Of a DNA stretch of 64,000 nt, positions 1 to 14,158 are shown piece after piece; positions within the stretch are counted from its first letter, which is position 1; the number at the start of each line of letters is the position of its first letter. Under the pieces are notes generated by a model that saw nothing but the letters and a program-made list of their open reading frames with translations, made no database searches and was not told the origin of the DNA. Made by a program: the position numbers and the translations under genes. The stretch comes from Merluccius polli (lineage: Eukaryota; Chordata; Actinopteri; Gadiformes; Merlucciidae), in assembly GCA_030340625.1 (NCBI GenBank), contig JAOPHQ010002087.1:1-64000 (forward strand), read 5' to 3'.

Positions 1-68
1 CTGAGTGTGTGCAGGACTCCAACGGGTAGGAGACGCAAACGGCTGCTGCTGTTCATCCTCTAGACGAG

Positions 69-307
69 CAGTGGTCTTCAAACTGAGGGTCGTGTGTCCC
101 CGTGACCCAGGAGGGGTCAGGGGTCACCGCAGGGGACCAAGTGGGGCACAAATTATAGAAATACAAATGACATCGTTGATATCTCCTGACCGTTACCCTT
201 TACCCCTTTAAATCAAATAGGTACACTTTATCTATCAAATATCTATAGTTTACAAGACAGCCCTCTCCCCATATGCATTCCAGCGACCCCAAGGTTGGGA
301 ACCGCTG
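69..307. mobile_element. hAT-type MITE remnant
   Basis: The left end reads CAGTGGTCTTCAAACTGAGG. The reverse complement of the right end reads CAGCGGTTCCCAACCTTGGG. These are imperfect terminal inverted repeats of the CAG-begin/CTG-end kind found in hAT elements. There is no coding capacity inside. The flanking bases do not give a clear 8-bp duplication, so the copy is old or its ends are slightly off. Confidence 0.45.
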
Positions 308-420
308 CTGTGCGATAACCAACCACTAATTAATTAATGAACTTAATTGGGACTGTCACAGGAACTGGTCTTTCCATCCAAGTGGTTTTAAATGAACCTG
401 CTGTGTTGTGTTGCTCCCAG

Positions 421-4393
<3,973 letters not shown>

Positions 4394-4395
4394 CG

Positions 4396-4610
4396 GGGAC
4401 GTCCGGGGAGCCCAGGCGTCCACAGTCATGGTTTAGAGGGACGTCCGGGGAGCCCAGGCGTCCACAGTCATGGTTTAGAGGGACGTCCGGGGAGCCCAGG
4501 CGTCCACAGTCATGGTTTAGAGGGACGTCCGGGGAGCCCAGGCGTCCACAGTCATGGTTTAGAGGGACGTTTGGGGAGTCCAGGCGTCCACAGTCATGGT
4601 TTAGAGGGAC
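4396..4610 (+). repeat. 42-bp tandem repeat just after the fat2 stop codon
   Basis: Five copies of a 42-bp unit (GGGACGTCCGGGGAGCCCAG, then GCGTCCACAGTCATGGTTTA, then GA) begin two bases after the fat2 TAG. They should lie in the 3' UTR of the mRNA. The last copy is the most diverged. Confidence 0.95.
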
Positions 4611-5513
4611 AGCTGTTAGGGCGCACCACACTTTTAGCAGCGGTTGTCTCGACTGCTTATTAATATTAATGTCATTCTGTGAAAACAGCACTTGGTGTCA
4701 GAGCAGGGTCCCCCCCCAACCCCACCATCACCACCATCACCACCACGATGAAGATAAAATAACTGTGGAAAAACGGTCTCCTAATCTCCAGAATCCAGGC
4801 GGTCACTCATGGACGACGTAATTGACTGCTGACAGTTTAACAACAAGGAAGACCGATGAGATCTGATCTTCATCATCTTCAACACACTTTCAACGGAAAG
4901 AGTGTCGCAGACTATTTCAAGCTGTTTGAGTTTCGAGCTCAGAAGCCGGCCACTGTCATATCACAGCCAGCCACACACACACCCCCCCCCCCCCCCCCCC
5001 CCATGCGGGAACGGTCCGCTGTTTACCAATGAGGAAATTAATTGAGTTTGTTAGTGATGTAGCCGATAAACAAACTTGGGCGTGAAAACCCTTCATTAAT
5101 AGCAGCCCAGTCCATTGATCGATATGTTGTGTATGTTGTTGTATAAATTAGTGAGGCGTGTTCGAGGAGTTCAATATGTATGTAGGTATGTATGTTTGTG
5201 CAGATGTATGTTTGGATGCGGTTGCTATGGCAGTGGCTGCTAACGGCACTTATAGAATCATCCTTAAAGATACGTCCTTGCGGCTGTCCGCCGGCGTCGG
5301 CCAGGATGAGTGCATTTCAAAAATGAATTCACATTGCCATGTTGTTTGCGTTTGTACAGATTCTTATTTTTTGTAAAGAAAGAAAAGAGAAAAATAGAAT
5401 TATAGAGCTGGAAGGGGGACAGGGGAATGTATCTATAGCGTCTATACGTTTCTATAGCACATCTGGACTTAAGTGAAGTACATTTCATGCTGAAACATTT
5501 CATAGACTGACCG
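4611..5513. other. probable fat2 3' UTR and following DNA, no gene
   Basis: Unique sequence with a CACCAT cluster near 4720, a (C)n run after ACACACACAC at about 4970-5003, and ATGTATGTAG motifs near 5175. No coding frame beyond short chance ones is supported. Confidence 0.6.
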
Positions 5514-5734
5514 GCTGTCCTTACGGTTGATGTCACTTCCTGCTGTCCTTAGGTTGATGTCACTTCCTGCTGTCCTTGCGGTTGATGTCACTTCCTGCTG
5601 TCCTTGCGGTTAATGTCACTTCCTGCTCTCCTTGCGGTTGATGTCACTTCCTGCTGTCCTTGCGGTTAATGTCACTTCCTGCTGTCCTTGTGGTTGATGT
5701 CACTTCCTGCTGTCCTTACGGTTGGTGTCACTTG
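5514..5734 (+). repeat. 28-bp minisatellite
   Basis: About eight copies of a 28-bp unit (GTTGATGTCACTTCCTGCTG then TCCTTGCG) with TTGCGG/TTACGG/TTGTGG variants. Confidence 0.95.
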
Positions 5735-6125
5735 TAGAATAACACGGGGCTGGATCCTCGATGGTATTATTCTTGGATTAGTGTTTAAGTTTTCATTTGC
5801 AACTGTACACATTTTTCCTCGACCTTTAATTGGTGTGCAACAGAGTTTTCCCGCTATCGGATGCGAGGGCTTGTGGAACTGGCGTCTGCAGAACTGTCCA
5901 CGCAGCCATTTTAAATGCCCAGAATACGCCCAGTCTGGCCTCCTGACGCAGTTCTCCGTGGTAGGAAGTCAACGTGTTGCTTTGACTCACGCGGAAAAAG
6001 AAGCGGTACACTAAATAGCACAAAAACTGAACTCCTCAGCAATAGAAAAAAGGACATTTCCCCGCCTGCTGGAAATCAGTCATTCCCAAAGCAAAAGAAA
6101 GCAGCCGACGGTTCAAAGCCTGGAA

Positions 6126-6171
6126 GCCAGCAGACCTCTAACTCGTCTTGTTGAGTTAGAGGTCTGCTGGC
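6126..6171. repeat. perfect 19-bp-stem hairpin
   Basis: GCCAGCAGACCTCTAACTC at 6126-6144 is followed by an 8-base loop (GTCTTGTT) and its exact reverse complement at 6153-6171. No flanking inverted repeats extend it. Confidence 0.9.
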
Positions 6172-6932
6172 GCCTTCGTTTGCCTCTTCAGCAGGACCCA
6201 GAAAGCCCAACGCTGGGGCCTTTATGGGCCCTTTAGTGTTTCCCAACCTGCGGCTGATGGAGTACATCTTCCATCAACACCGAACCAGGAACGCTTTCCG
6301 TTCAACTAATATCGTACTATTAGCATTGAGCAGATTTATTAATATCAAAGTGGTCATTATTAATATTAACAGCGGCCTGGGCATTTAAAATGGAAGAAGC
6401 CGCAGGCGTAACTTCTATTTCTGGTATTAACGTTATTGATCAGCAATAATCAACATATATATATATATAACATTTAACAAAGTCAACAGATATCTCACAG
6501 CATTTCCGTTTTGTAGGTATAACAAGGACACATCTGAATGCCTGCTATAGACGACTTATCAGAACTAAACTATAAACTCAACTATCTGTGAGCATGATGT
6601 CTATTTCATGTAACAAACATACATTACACACACACACACTTTTTTGTTTTGGCAATCAGAGAGCGGAGTGAGCAGAGCTGTTTTTGTGGACTGTAAACTG
6701 TATTTGCTTCGTTTGTGGACTGTAAAGTGTATTTGCTGTATTGGTTGCTAGCTGTATGTTTGTGCGTAGTAACTGAATGTAAGCCTACTTTACTTACTGT
6801 GTTTTTACTGTTTAGTTGTGTGTAACCAATGTGGGGCACCGCCAGCCCCATGTTCTGGTCTGTTCTTCTCTGTGAGAGATTTTATGCTGTCTTCCATTTT
6901 GTTTCGTTTTTCAATATTGTAAAAGAAGAATG

Positions 6933-6938
6933 AATAAA
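6933..6938 (+). other. candidate polyadenylation signal AATAAA
   Basis: AATAAA lies in a TG/T-rich context that looks like a vertebrate 3' end. It is 2.5 kb past the fat2 stop and no other plus-strand gene precedes it, so it could end a long fat2 3' UTR. Closer variants cannot be excluded. Confidence 0.3.
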
Positions 6939-6949
6939 GATATCAAATA

Positions 6950-7775
6950 TAGAATTTGATTTTGGTTAAATCGCGGGGCGTCCGCCAATAACACTGGGAA
7001 AGGTACGAGGAAATAAAGATAATAGAGAGAATATTGGTTAGTAGCCTGACCAATTGTGTTTTATGCTTAAATTCAAAAATGGGTTTCAAAATTGTAAGTA
7101 GATTCTGATGCGTTAGCATTTAAAATAATACAGGGACGAGTATAAGCACAGTATGGTGAGCAAACCGTTTCCATGGAGGAACGGTCTCGCCTGAAATTAC
7201 GACTTTCATCACCAGGACATGGAGGAGGAAAAAGTAATTATCATATATATATATATTATTATTATATATTATCATCACATATACTATATTATCATCACAT
7301 GCAATGTTGACATATACATTTAAGACATTAAGTAAATATATTCAGGCGGATCGGTTCCTTCACTGTGAAAGGGACCGCAATTCAAGGATACGCCGACTGG
7401 AGCAGAGCGAGCTAAGGGGAACCGAGGTCAGAGGTCAGGGCTGATGGCCGGTCTCTGAGTGCGCTTCTGTCTTTTACATTCTCATCACCGCTTACCCGGA
7501 CTAATGAAATGCATTTCGTACTGTTATGACTCGAGGCTCAAGGCCGCAAGAAGAACAAGAGAGACACGAGGACAAGGACATGCAAAAATAACGTCACTTT
7601 TTTTGGTGCTGATTTCACAGGTGAGCGATAAATAATCTGCACGGTGGGGCGAGATGACAGACAGCGCCGCGGCGCCACCGGCACTTAAGTGCCGCCGGGC
7701 GAACCGGAGCCCAGGTGCCTCTGATTAGCAATCACCGCATCTGCAACCGGAAACAGCACACAAACGGAAACCCAA
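6950..7775. other. intergenic DNA, nothing recognised
   Basis: AT-rich sequence with a short (AT)n at about 7242-7270. A GC-richer piece near 7370-7720 has no supported coding frame or RNA gene. Confidence 0.5.
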
Positions 7776-8320
7776 ACAAACACACACACACATACACACA
7801 CACAAAATACCTACACACACACACACGTACACACGCACACACGCAAAGAGAAGGCCACACATGTAATGCATGGACAAACCTACACACACACACACACACA
7901 CACACCTACACACAAACACACAAATCGTATACCTACACACACACACACGTACACGCGCACACACACAAAGAGAAGGCCACACATGTAATGCATGGACAAA
8001 CCTACACACACACACACACCTACACACAAACACACAAACACACAAATCGTATACCTACACACACAGACACACACATACGTACACGCGCACACACGCAAAG
8101 AGAAGGCCACACATGTAATGCATGGACAAACCTACACTAACACACACACACACACACACACACATATAAATAGCTAAACCTAACACAAACACAACCACAT
8201 GCGCTCACACTTAGAAAGAGATCCACACACATCACACAATCACACACACACAAAACCCACATGAACATCTAAACCTTCGCCATACACACACACACACACA
8301 CACTCTAATCTGTGTGCTAA
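7776..8320. repeat. (AC)n with about 110-bp higher-order units
   Basis: The (AC)n tract is organised in repeated blocks of about 110-120 bp. Each carries AAAGAGAAGGCCACACATGT and AATGCATGGACAAACCTACA. At least three such blocks occur between 7840 and 8140. The THTHT- and CVCVC-like frames are repeat products. Confidence 0.9.
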
Positions 8321-8847
8321 TGCCGATAATGTCTCTTGGCGGTGCGGTCCGTTTCGGCGTGTTTTAGGCCCGTTTCATGTCATGCATGTGATCCTTCAGG
8401 AAGATGGGATTCTGGGAAATATCCCTTCAGCGCCTCCACCGCCTTGCGCGCGTCCGATGGAAACCAGAACCGACGCCTGCTGTGATACGCCTGCAGCAGG
8501 TGAACGTGCCGACCAATGTGTAGGTCTGCATGTTTTTGTATTTCTGTATGTGTTTGATCTGGTGTGTGTGTGTGTGTGTGTGTGTGCGCAAATTCATGTG
8601 TGTGCGCCGCTAAATGCCTCAGCGAGGAAACAGACATGTGTCATGTGGTATTATTGAGCTTCCTTCCCTGCACCCTCACAGCCGGCTGGGGGGGGGTTAA
8701 TTCCCACTATTGGACAGACGTGTGTTCAAGGAACTGGAGACTGGAGAAATGTGCATGCAGGTAATGCAGCTCATTACCAAAACTGTGGCTAGTCTATGGG
8801 GTGTCAAAATAAAGGTGTGAAAATTGTGTTTGCTCACATGGATAGAT

Positions 8848-9105
8848 GAGAGAGGGAGAGAGAGAGAGAGAGAGGGTTTGGGGAGAGAGAGAGAGAGAGA
8901 GGGTTGGGGGAGAGAGAGAGAGAGAGAGAGAGAGGGTTGGGGGAGAGAGAGAGAGAGAGAGAGAGAGGGTTGGGGGAGAGAGAGCAAGACAGGTGGATAG
9001 ATACATGAGTGGAGAGAGGGGATGGGGGAGATGGAGAGAGAATGGGAGAGGGAGGACAAGAGTGAGAGAGAGATGGTGTGTGTGTGTGTGTGTGTGTGTG
9101 GGGAA
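8848..9105. repeat. (GA)n with GGTTGGGG spacers, then (GT)n
   Basis: (GA)n blocks are separated by GGGTTGGGGGAGAG at about 30-bp intervals and followed by (GT)n at 9075-9099. The segment just after (GTGGGGAAAGTTGTGGATTTGGCATCG) recurs with small changes near 13850-13880, which indicates a dispersed copy. Confidence 0.9.
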
Positions 9106-9261
9106 AGTTGTGGATTTGGCATCGCCGTCTATAAAACCGTTAAGCAACCAGAGAACATTGATCAGGAGGTTTGGATTATGAATGAGTATCGCGTCGGATT
9201 TGTGTAAAGTGCGTGCGGTGGGAAGGCAATGCAAAAAAAGAAAAGAAATGCATGAATACGT

Positions 9262-9263
<2 letters not shown>

Positions 9264-9303
<40 letters not shown>
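9264..9303. repeat. (TA)n microsatellite
   Basis: A pure (AT)n run of about 38 bp. Confidence 0.95.
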
Positions 9304-9304
<1 letters not shown>

Positions 9305-9639
9305 GCTCAACGATCAGAACGGGGGGAAGAAACATGAAAATATGTGTACTGTAGGCTGCCTTGGTACCTATAGCCGATTAATGTTCACATAGACGATTTT
9401 TGCGGTCGAAGTGAAGACACTGCAGTTATAAGCTAAAGCTGCGCTCCTGTTTCTAAATACATAGTCTCACAAATCAGACTTTAGATTCATATCTAAAGTA
9501 AGATGGAGGCTGGAGGAGAGGATCTGTGAGCGCGTGATTGGCCAACACAAACTTGGCCATCAATACATCAATACACCTTATCTGTAGAAAGACTGGCAAC
9601 TGATGAAAAACACTTTGAGAAGTTTTCCTCAGTAGAGAT

Positions 9640-10622
9640 AGGACCGCTGGGTCAGTAGTTCTGCTATAACATAGTAGGACCGCTGGATCAGTAGTTCTGC
9701 TATAACATAGGACCGCTGGGTCAGTAGTTCTGCTATAACATAGTAGGACCGCTGGATCAGTAGTTCTGCTATAACATAGTAGGACCGCTGGATCAGTAGT
9801 TCTGCTATAACATAGTAGGACCGCTGGATCAGTAGTTCTGCTATAGTAGGACCGCTGGACCAGTAGTTCTGCTATAACATAGTAGGACCGCTGGATCAGT
9901 AGTTCTGCTATAACATAGTAGGACCGCTGGATCAGTAGTTCTGCTATAACATAGTAGGACCGCTGGATCAGTAGTTCTGCTATAACATAGTAGGACCGCT
10001 GGATCAGTAGTTCTGCTATAACATAGTAGGACCGCTGGATCAGTAGTTCTGCTGTAACATAGTAGGACCGCTGGATCAGTAGTTCTGCTGTAACATAGTA
10101 GGACCGCTGGATCAGTAGTTCTGCTGTAACATAGTAGGACCGCTGGATCAGTAGTTCTGCTGTAACATAGTAGGACCGCTGGATCAGTAGTTCTGCTGTA
10201 ACATAGGATCAGTAGTTCTGCTATAACATAGTAGGACCGCTGGATCAGTAGTTCTGCTATAACATAGTAGGACCGCTGGATCAGTAGTTCTGCTATAACA
10301 TAGTAGGACCGCTGGATCAGTAGTTCTGCTATAACATAGTAGGACTGGATCAGTAGTTCTGCTATAACATAGTAGGACCGCTGGATCAGTAGTTCTGCTA
10401 TAACATAGTAGGACCGCTGGATCAGTAGTTCTGCTATAACATAGTAGGACCGCTGGATCAGTAGTTCTGCTATAACATAGTAGGACCGCTGGATCAGTAG
10501 TTCTGCTATAACATAGTAGGACCGCTGGATCAGTAGTTCTGCTATAACACAATAGGACCGCTGTGTCAGTAGTTCTGCTATAACATAGTAGGACCGGATC
10601 AGTAGTTCTGCTATAACATAAC
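9640..10622 (+). repeat. 36-bp minisatellite
   Basis: About 27 copies of a 36-bp unit (GTAGGACCGCTGGATCAGTA then GTTCTGCTATAACATA). Some units are shortened, for example at 9841 and 10205. Because 36 is divisible by three, all phases can stay open (SYYVIAELLIQ- or CYSRTTDPAVL-type repeats). This is not evidence of a protein. A related single copy sits at 10712-10750. Confidence 0.97.
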
Positions 10623-10699
10623 AAGCCAACGGTTGTGGGCCGCCCTGGTGACGTCATTGATTCCTAGACCTGTGAGTTTGGCGCAACGGAATAAAGGGT

Positions 10700-10756
10700 C
10701 CGTTTGAGATACGTCGGTAGGACCGCTGGATCGGAGGTTCGAGTCCAGCTGGGGAC
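10700..10756 (+). mobile_element. tRNA/SINE-like fragment
   Basis: The piece GTCGGTAGGACCGCTGGATC at 10713-10732 is followed by GGAGGTTCGAGTCCAGCTGG, which has a Pol III B-box-like GGTTCGAGTCC and then a T run. It looks like the head of a tRNA-derived SINE. The neighbouring 36-bp minisatellite unit shares TAGGACCGCTGGATC with it. Confidence 0.45.
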
Positions 10757-10859
10757 AACTTTTTTTTTTTTATTGAAGAAGACACCAATTAACTAATTAA
10801 CCATCAGAAGAGTTTTTATACGGCAATTAAATGTAGTTTCAACAAAAAGGAATTTAAAA

Positions 10860-11087
10860 AAGTGTCCAGGCGAGACGTGGAGAAAAACAAGCGAGGCGGC
10901 GGATCCCTACTCCACCTGGCTCATCATCATCATCCTCCTCATCCTCAAGACTAAAGCAAACGCACCCCACAGCAGACACATACATGCGCACGCTCGGGGA
11001 GCGGACCGCGTGGAAAGCAGTCAGAGCTCAGAGCACCTGTTCACCCCCCCCCCCCCACCCCCCACCCCCCCACACCCGGTCCGGTGG
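10860..11087 (+). promoter_or_regulatory. presumed 5' UTR/promoter zone of the melatonin receptor
   Basis: GC content rises sharply from about 10870. A CATCAT run, GGAGCGGACCGCG and a C-rich run precede the ATG. No TATA box is evident. The assignment rests on position only. Confidence 0.35.
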
Positions 11088-11412
11088 ATGCTCGCCTCCT
11101 GGACGGACCGCCGCATCCCGACGGCGGACGCCGCGCCGCACCCGCCGCCGCCACCGCTGATGCCGCCGCCGCGGGCGGAGGACCAGCGGCCGCTGCCGCC
11201 GCCGCTGGCGGCCGCTGAGGGGACCTGGAGCCCCCGCAACGCCACGGCCGGCGGGGCGGGCGGCGGGGAGGAGGGGGGTCCCGGCGGGCAGCCCTTCCCC
11301 TGGGCGGTGGCCCTGCTGGCCAGCGTCCTCATCACCACCATCGTGGTGGACATCGTGGGGAACCTGCTGGTGGTGGTGTCCGTGTTCAGGAACAGGAAGC
11401 TCCGGAAGGCAG
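11088..11412 (+). CDS. mtnr1-like: melatonin receptor exon 1
   Basis: I take the start as ATG 11088. Upstream in-frame sequence back to 11010 has no ATG and contains a C-rich run, and a GTG start is not credible here. A second in-frame ATG at about residue 25 is the alternative. The exon codes a long Pro/Gly-rich extracellular N-terminus, sequon NAT at 51-53, all of TM1 and the start of ICL1. The donor is GCAG/GTGAGA. The N-terminus is longer and more low-complexity than in mammalian receptors. Confidence 0.88.
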
Positions 11413-13733
11413 GTGAGAGAGAAGCGGCGCGATGTTTTCTTTTCTTTTCCGCGGTCGGTGTGTTCTGACGGCGCGCTCGCCAAAACTTCGCCTAACTTTC
11501 CGCGCGCTGTTACGCGCGTGTGGCGCACGGCGAGCGCACGGTTTCATGGGTGTATGGTCGTACAGCCAGGCTTTTAACTATTCGTCAAACAATAATCTAG
11601 CCTGTTGTTGTTATATATATATATATTTTTTTCTTTTTAATACATCATTGAGAGGGTGAATAGGTTGGATATGGGTTTAGGTCCCGCCGCGCAGTGCTTC
11701 GTGCTCGACATGCGTCCGTTATTGTCTATTATGGACTATTTATGATGAGGTGTGCACCACATCACCATGTAGGCGCATGTACATGTTGTGCCAAGCATTG
11801 TATGAGTTTACAACCAAATACCCTTTGGTCTTGCACCTTGCCCTGGTCGCATCCCACTCAGATCCCCGCACGGAGGGCTGCGAACCGGATCATTCTGAAC
11901 TGGGAAACACTCGCATATATGGCATGCATAGAGCAACAACAAATGCAATCTTAAAATAGAGTAATACTAATAATACCATCTGAATATAAATCATCTGCAG
12001 GATAGTGTAGTGGTCATGGTTATGTCCACAGTAGGTGTCCTTGAGCCTTAACCCCTACCCTACCTGCTCCTTAACGACCTGGATCTGAATCCACTCTAAA
12101 TTGCTTTGGATAAATGTGTCCGATGAAATGACTAAATAGTAAATCGTGGCTTCGCATGAACGGACATACCGACACATCATACATTTCCCCAAAGCTGAAA
12201 TGCTACTGGAGAACATCCCCAGGCAGTGTTTCACCCCCCCCTCGTGTCTCGGACTCCTAGTCTCCTCCCCTCGTTCCCTTCGGAGCAGACCTTTGCTTGT
12301 AAAGGTTGTACATCATCATCTCTGCTCAGGGAAGGATGAAAGATGGAAAAATGTTTCTAATGAAAGGCAGAGGGGTCAGTCGCCCCGCAAACCGGCCTGC
12401 AGGGCGCGCTCCCTGATAGCATGGGGTCGCGCTCCACGGCTCCCAGGCCAGGGAACAACTGTGGCTCCGGCTGCTCGTTTCTTTACAAGGAAACCTGCAG
12501 ACTGAGGCGCTAAGACTGCGTTTGGGTCTTTTTCTGTTCTCATTTATACAAAATGAAGAGGGAAAAACCTCTTACACAACCTCACAAGAGATAACCGCTT
12601 CTTCCTCAGGACTTTTAATACATATTTGAGCACTTGGGAGCAAAGTAAGAAGCCCACAGGTGTGAGCGAAGCGTGGTCCCATGTCACATGTAGAGCCATG
12701 ACGTAGGGAGCCAGCAGCACATGCGTGTGTTTTCCCCCAGCTTTGAGAGAATATATGATGAATATACGGTTAGGGATGGGAATCGAAAACCGGTTCATGT
12801 TGAGAACCGGTTCCCAGTGTTTCAATTCCTTGGAATCGTTTGCCAATTTCGCAAACGATTCCCTTATCGATTCCAGTGGACGCGAATGACGTCACCACGC
12901 ACGTTGCGTAGCGACTCCAGCGCAGCCAGCAGTCAACAGTAACCATGGCGCCCAAGCGGTACAAACGCTCAAAAGTTTGGTTACACTTCACAAGAAAAGA
13001 CGACAACAGGGCAACTTGCAACGTGGATATTTCCTCAAAGGGAGGAAATACTTCCAACATGCAAAAACATTTGCGCACACAGCATGCGATAACGATTTCT
13101 GAATGTCGCGTTTTCGATGCGCTCCGGACGAACGTCACTGAATCCTTTTTTTCCAAATGAGAATCGATAAGAGAATCGATAAAGAACCGAATCGTTAAGC
13201 GGAATCGAAAATGGAATCGGAATCGGAAAAATCGTATCGATTCCCATCCCTATATACGGTATATCACCCTGATCTGCCCTTTTTTTTTTTTTAAATCGTT
13301 CATTCATGAATGAAACCAAAAAAAAACCCAAACCGGATTACTCTACTGGGGATGAAAACAATTACCGATTGGCAGTTAAGCCAATTTGGGTTAGGAGCAA
13401 AACTCTGAGATATCTGACCGGTGACTCACACCGTGTCTGAAATCCATTCACATATTAGGCGGTGGCCCACTTTGAAGTATTGCTGCCGGCGTGGTCAGGC
13501 GAGTCATGACGAGCTGGAGCACTCAGGATAACTGCAGCTTTGGAGACTTCGATTTCCCGCCCTAATTGTGACCAATTATTGATCAGCACATATCTCCGGT
13601 GGCTTCTAAACTTCTTAAGGAGGTGAAATATATTGTAGCACTGTAGAGAGAGAGAGAGCGAGAGAGAGAGAGAGAGAGAGAGAGGGGGAGAGGGAGGGAG
13701 AGAGGGGAAGGGGGAGATGGAGAGAGGGAGAGG

Positions 13734-13777
<44 letters not shown>

Positions 13778-14122
13778 AAGATGGAGAGAGAATGGGAGAG
13801 GGAGAACAAGAGTGAGTGAGTGAGAGAGGGTGTGTGTGTGTGTGTGTGGCAGTGTGGGAAAGTTGTGAATTTGGCATCGTTATTATTAATTATTATTAAT
13901 TATTACCAATTATTGATCAGAACATATCTCTGGTGGCTTCTAAACTTCTTAAGGAGGTGAAATATATTGTAGCACTCGGGGAGAGAGAGAGAGAGACAGA
14001 GACGGAGACAGAGACAGAGAGGGGGAGAGAGAGGGGGAGAGAGAGAGAGAGACAGAGAAGGGGAGAGAGAGAGACAGAGACAGAGAGGGGGAGAGAGAGA
14101 GAGAGAGAGAGGGGGAGAGAGA

Positions 14123-14158
<36 letters not shown>

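Noticed and set aside
6126..6171. microRNA gene
   Set aside because: Stem of 19 bp with perfect pairing and no longer lower stem; not enough for a precursor.
9841..10657. 262- and 157-codon frames on the minus strand
   Set aside because: The 36-bp minisatellite is a multiple of three, so stops are avoided by chance; no conserved protein feature.
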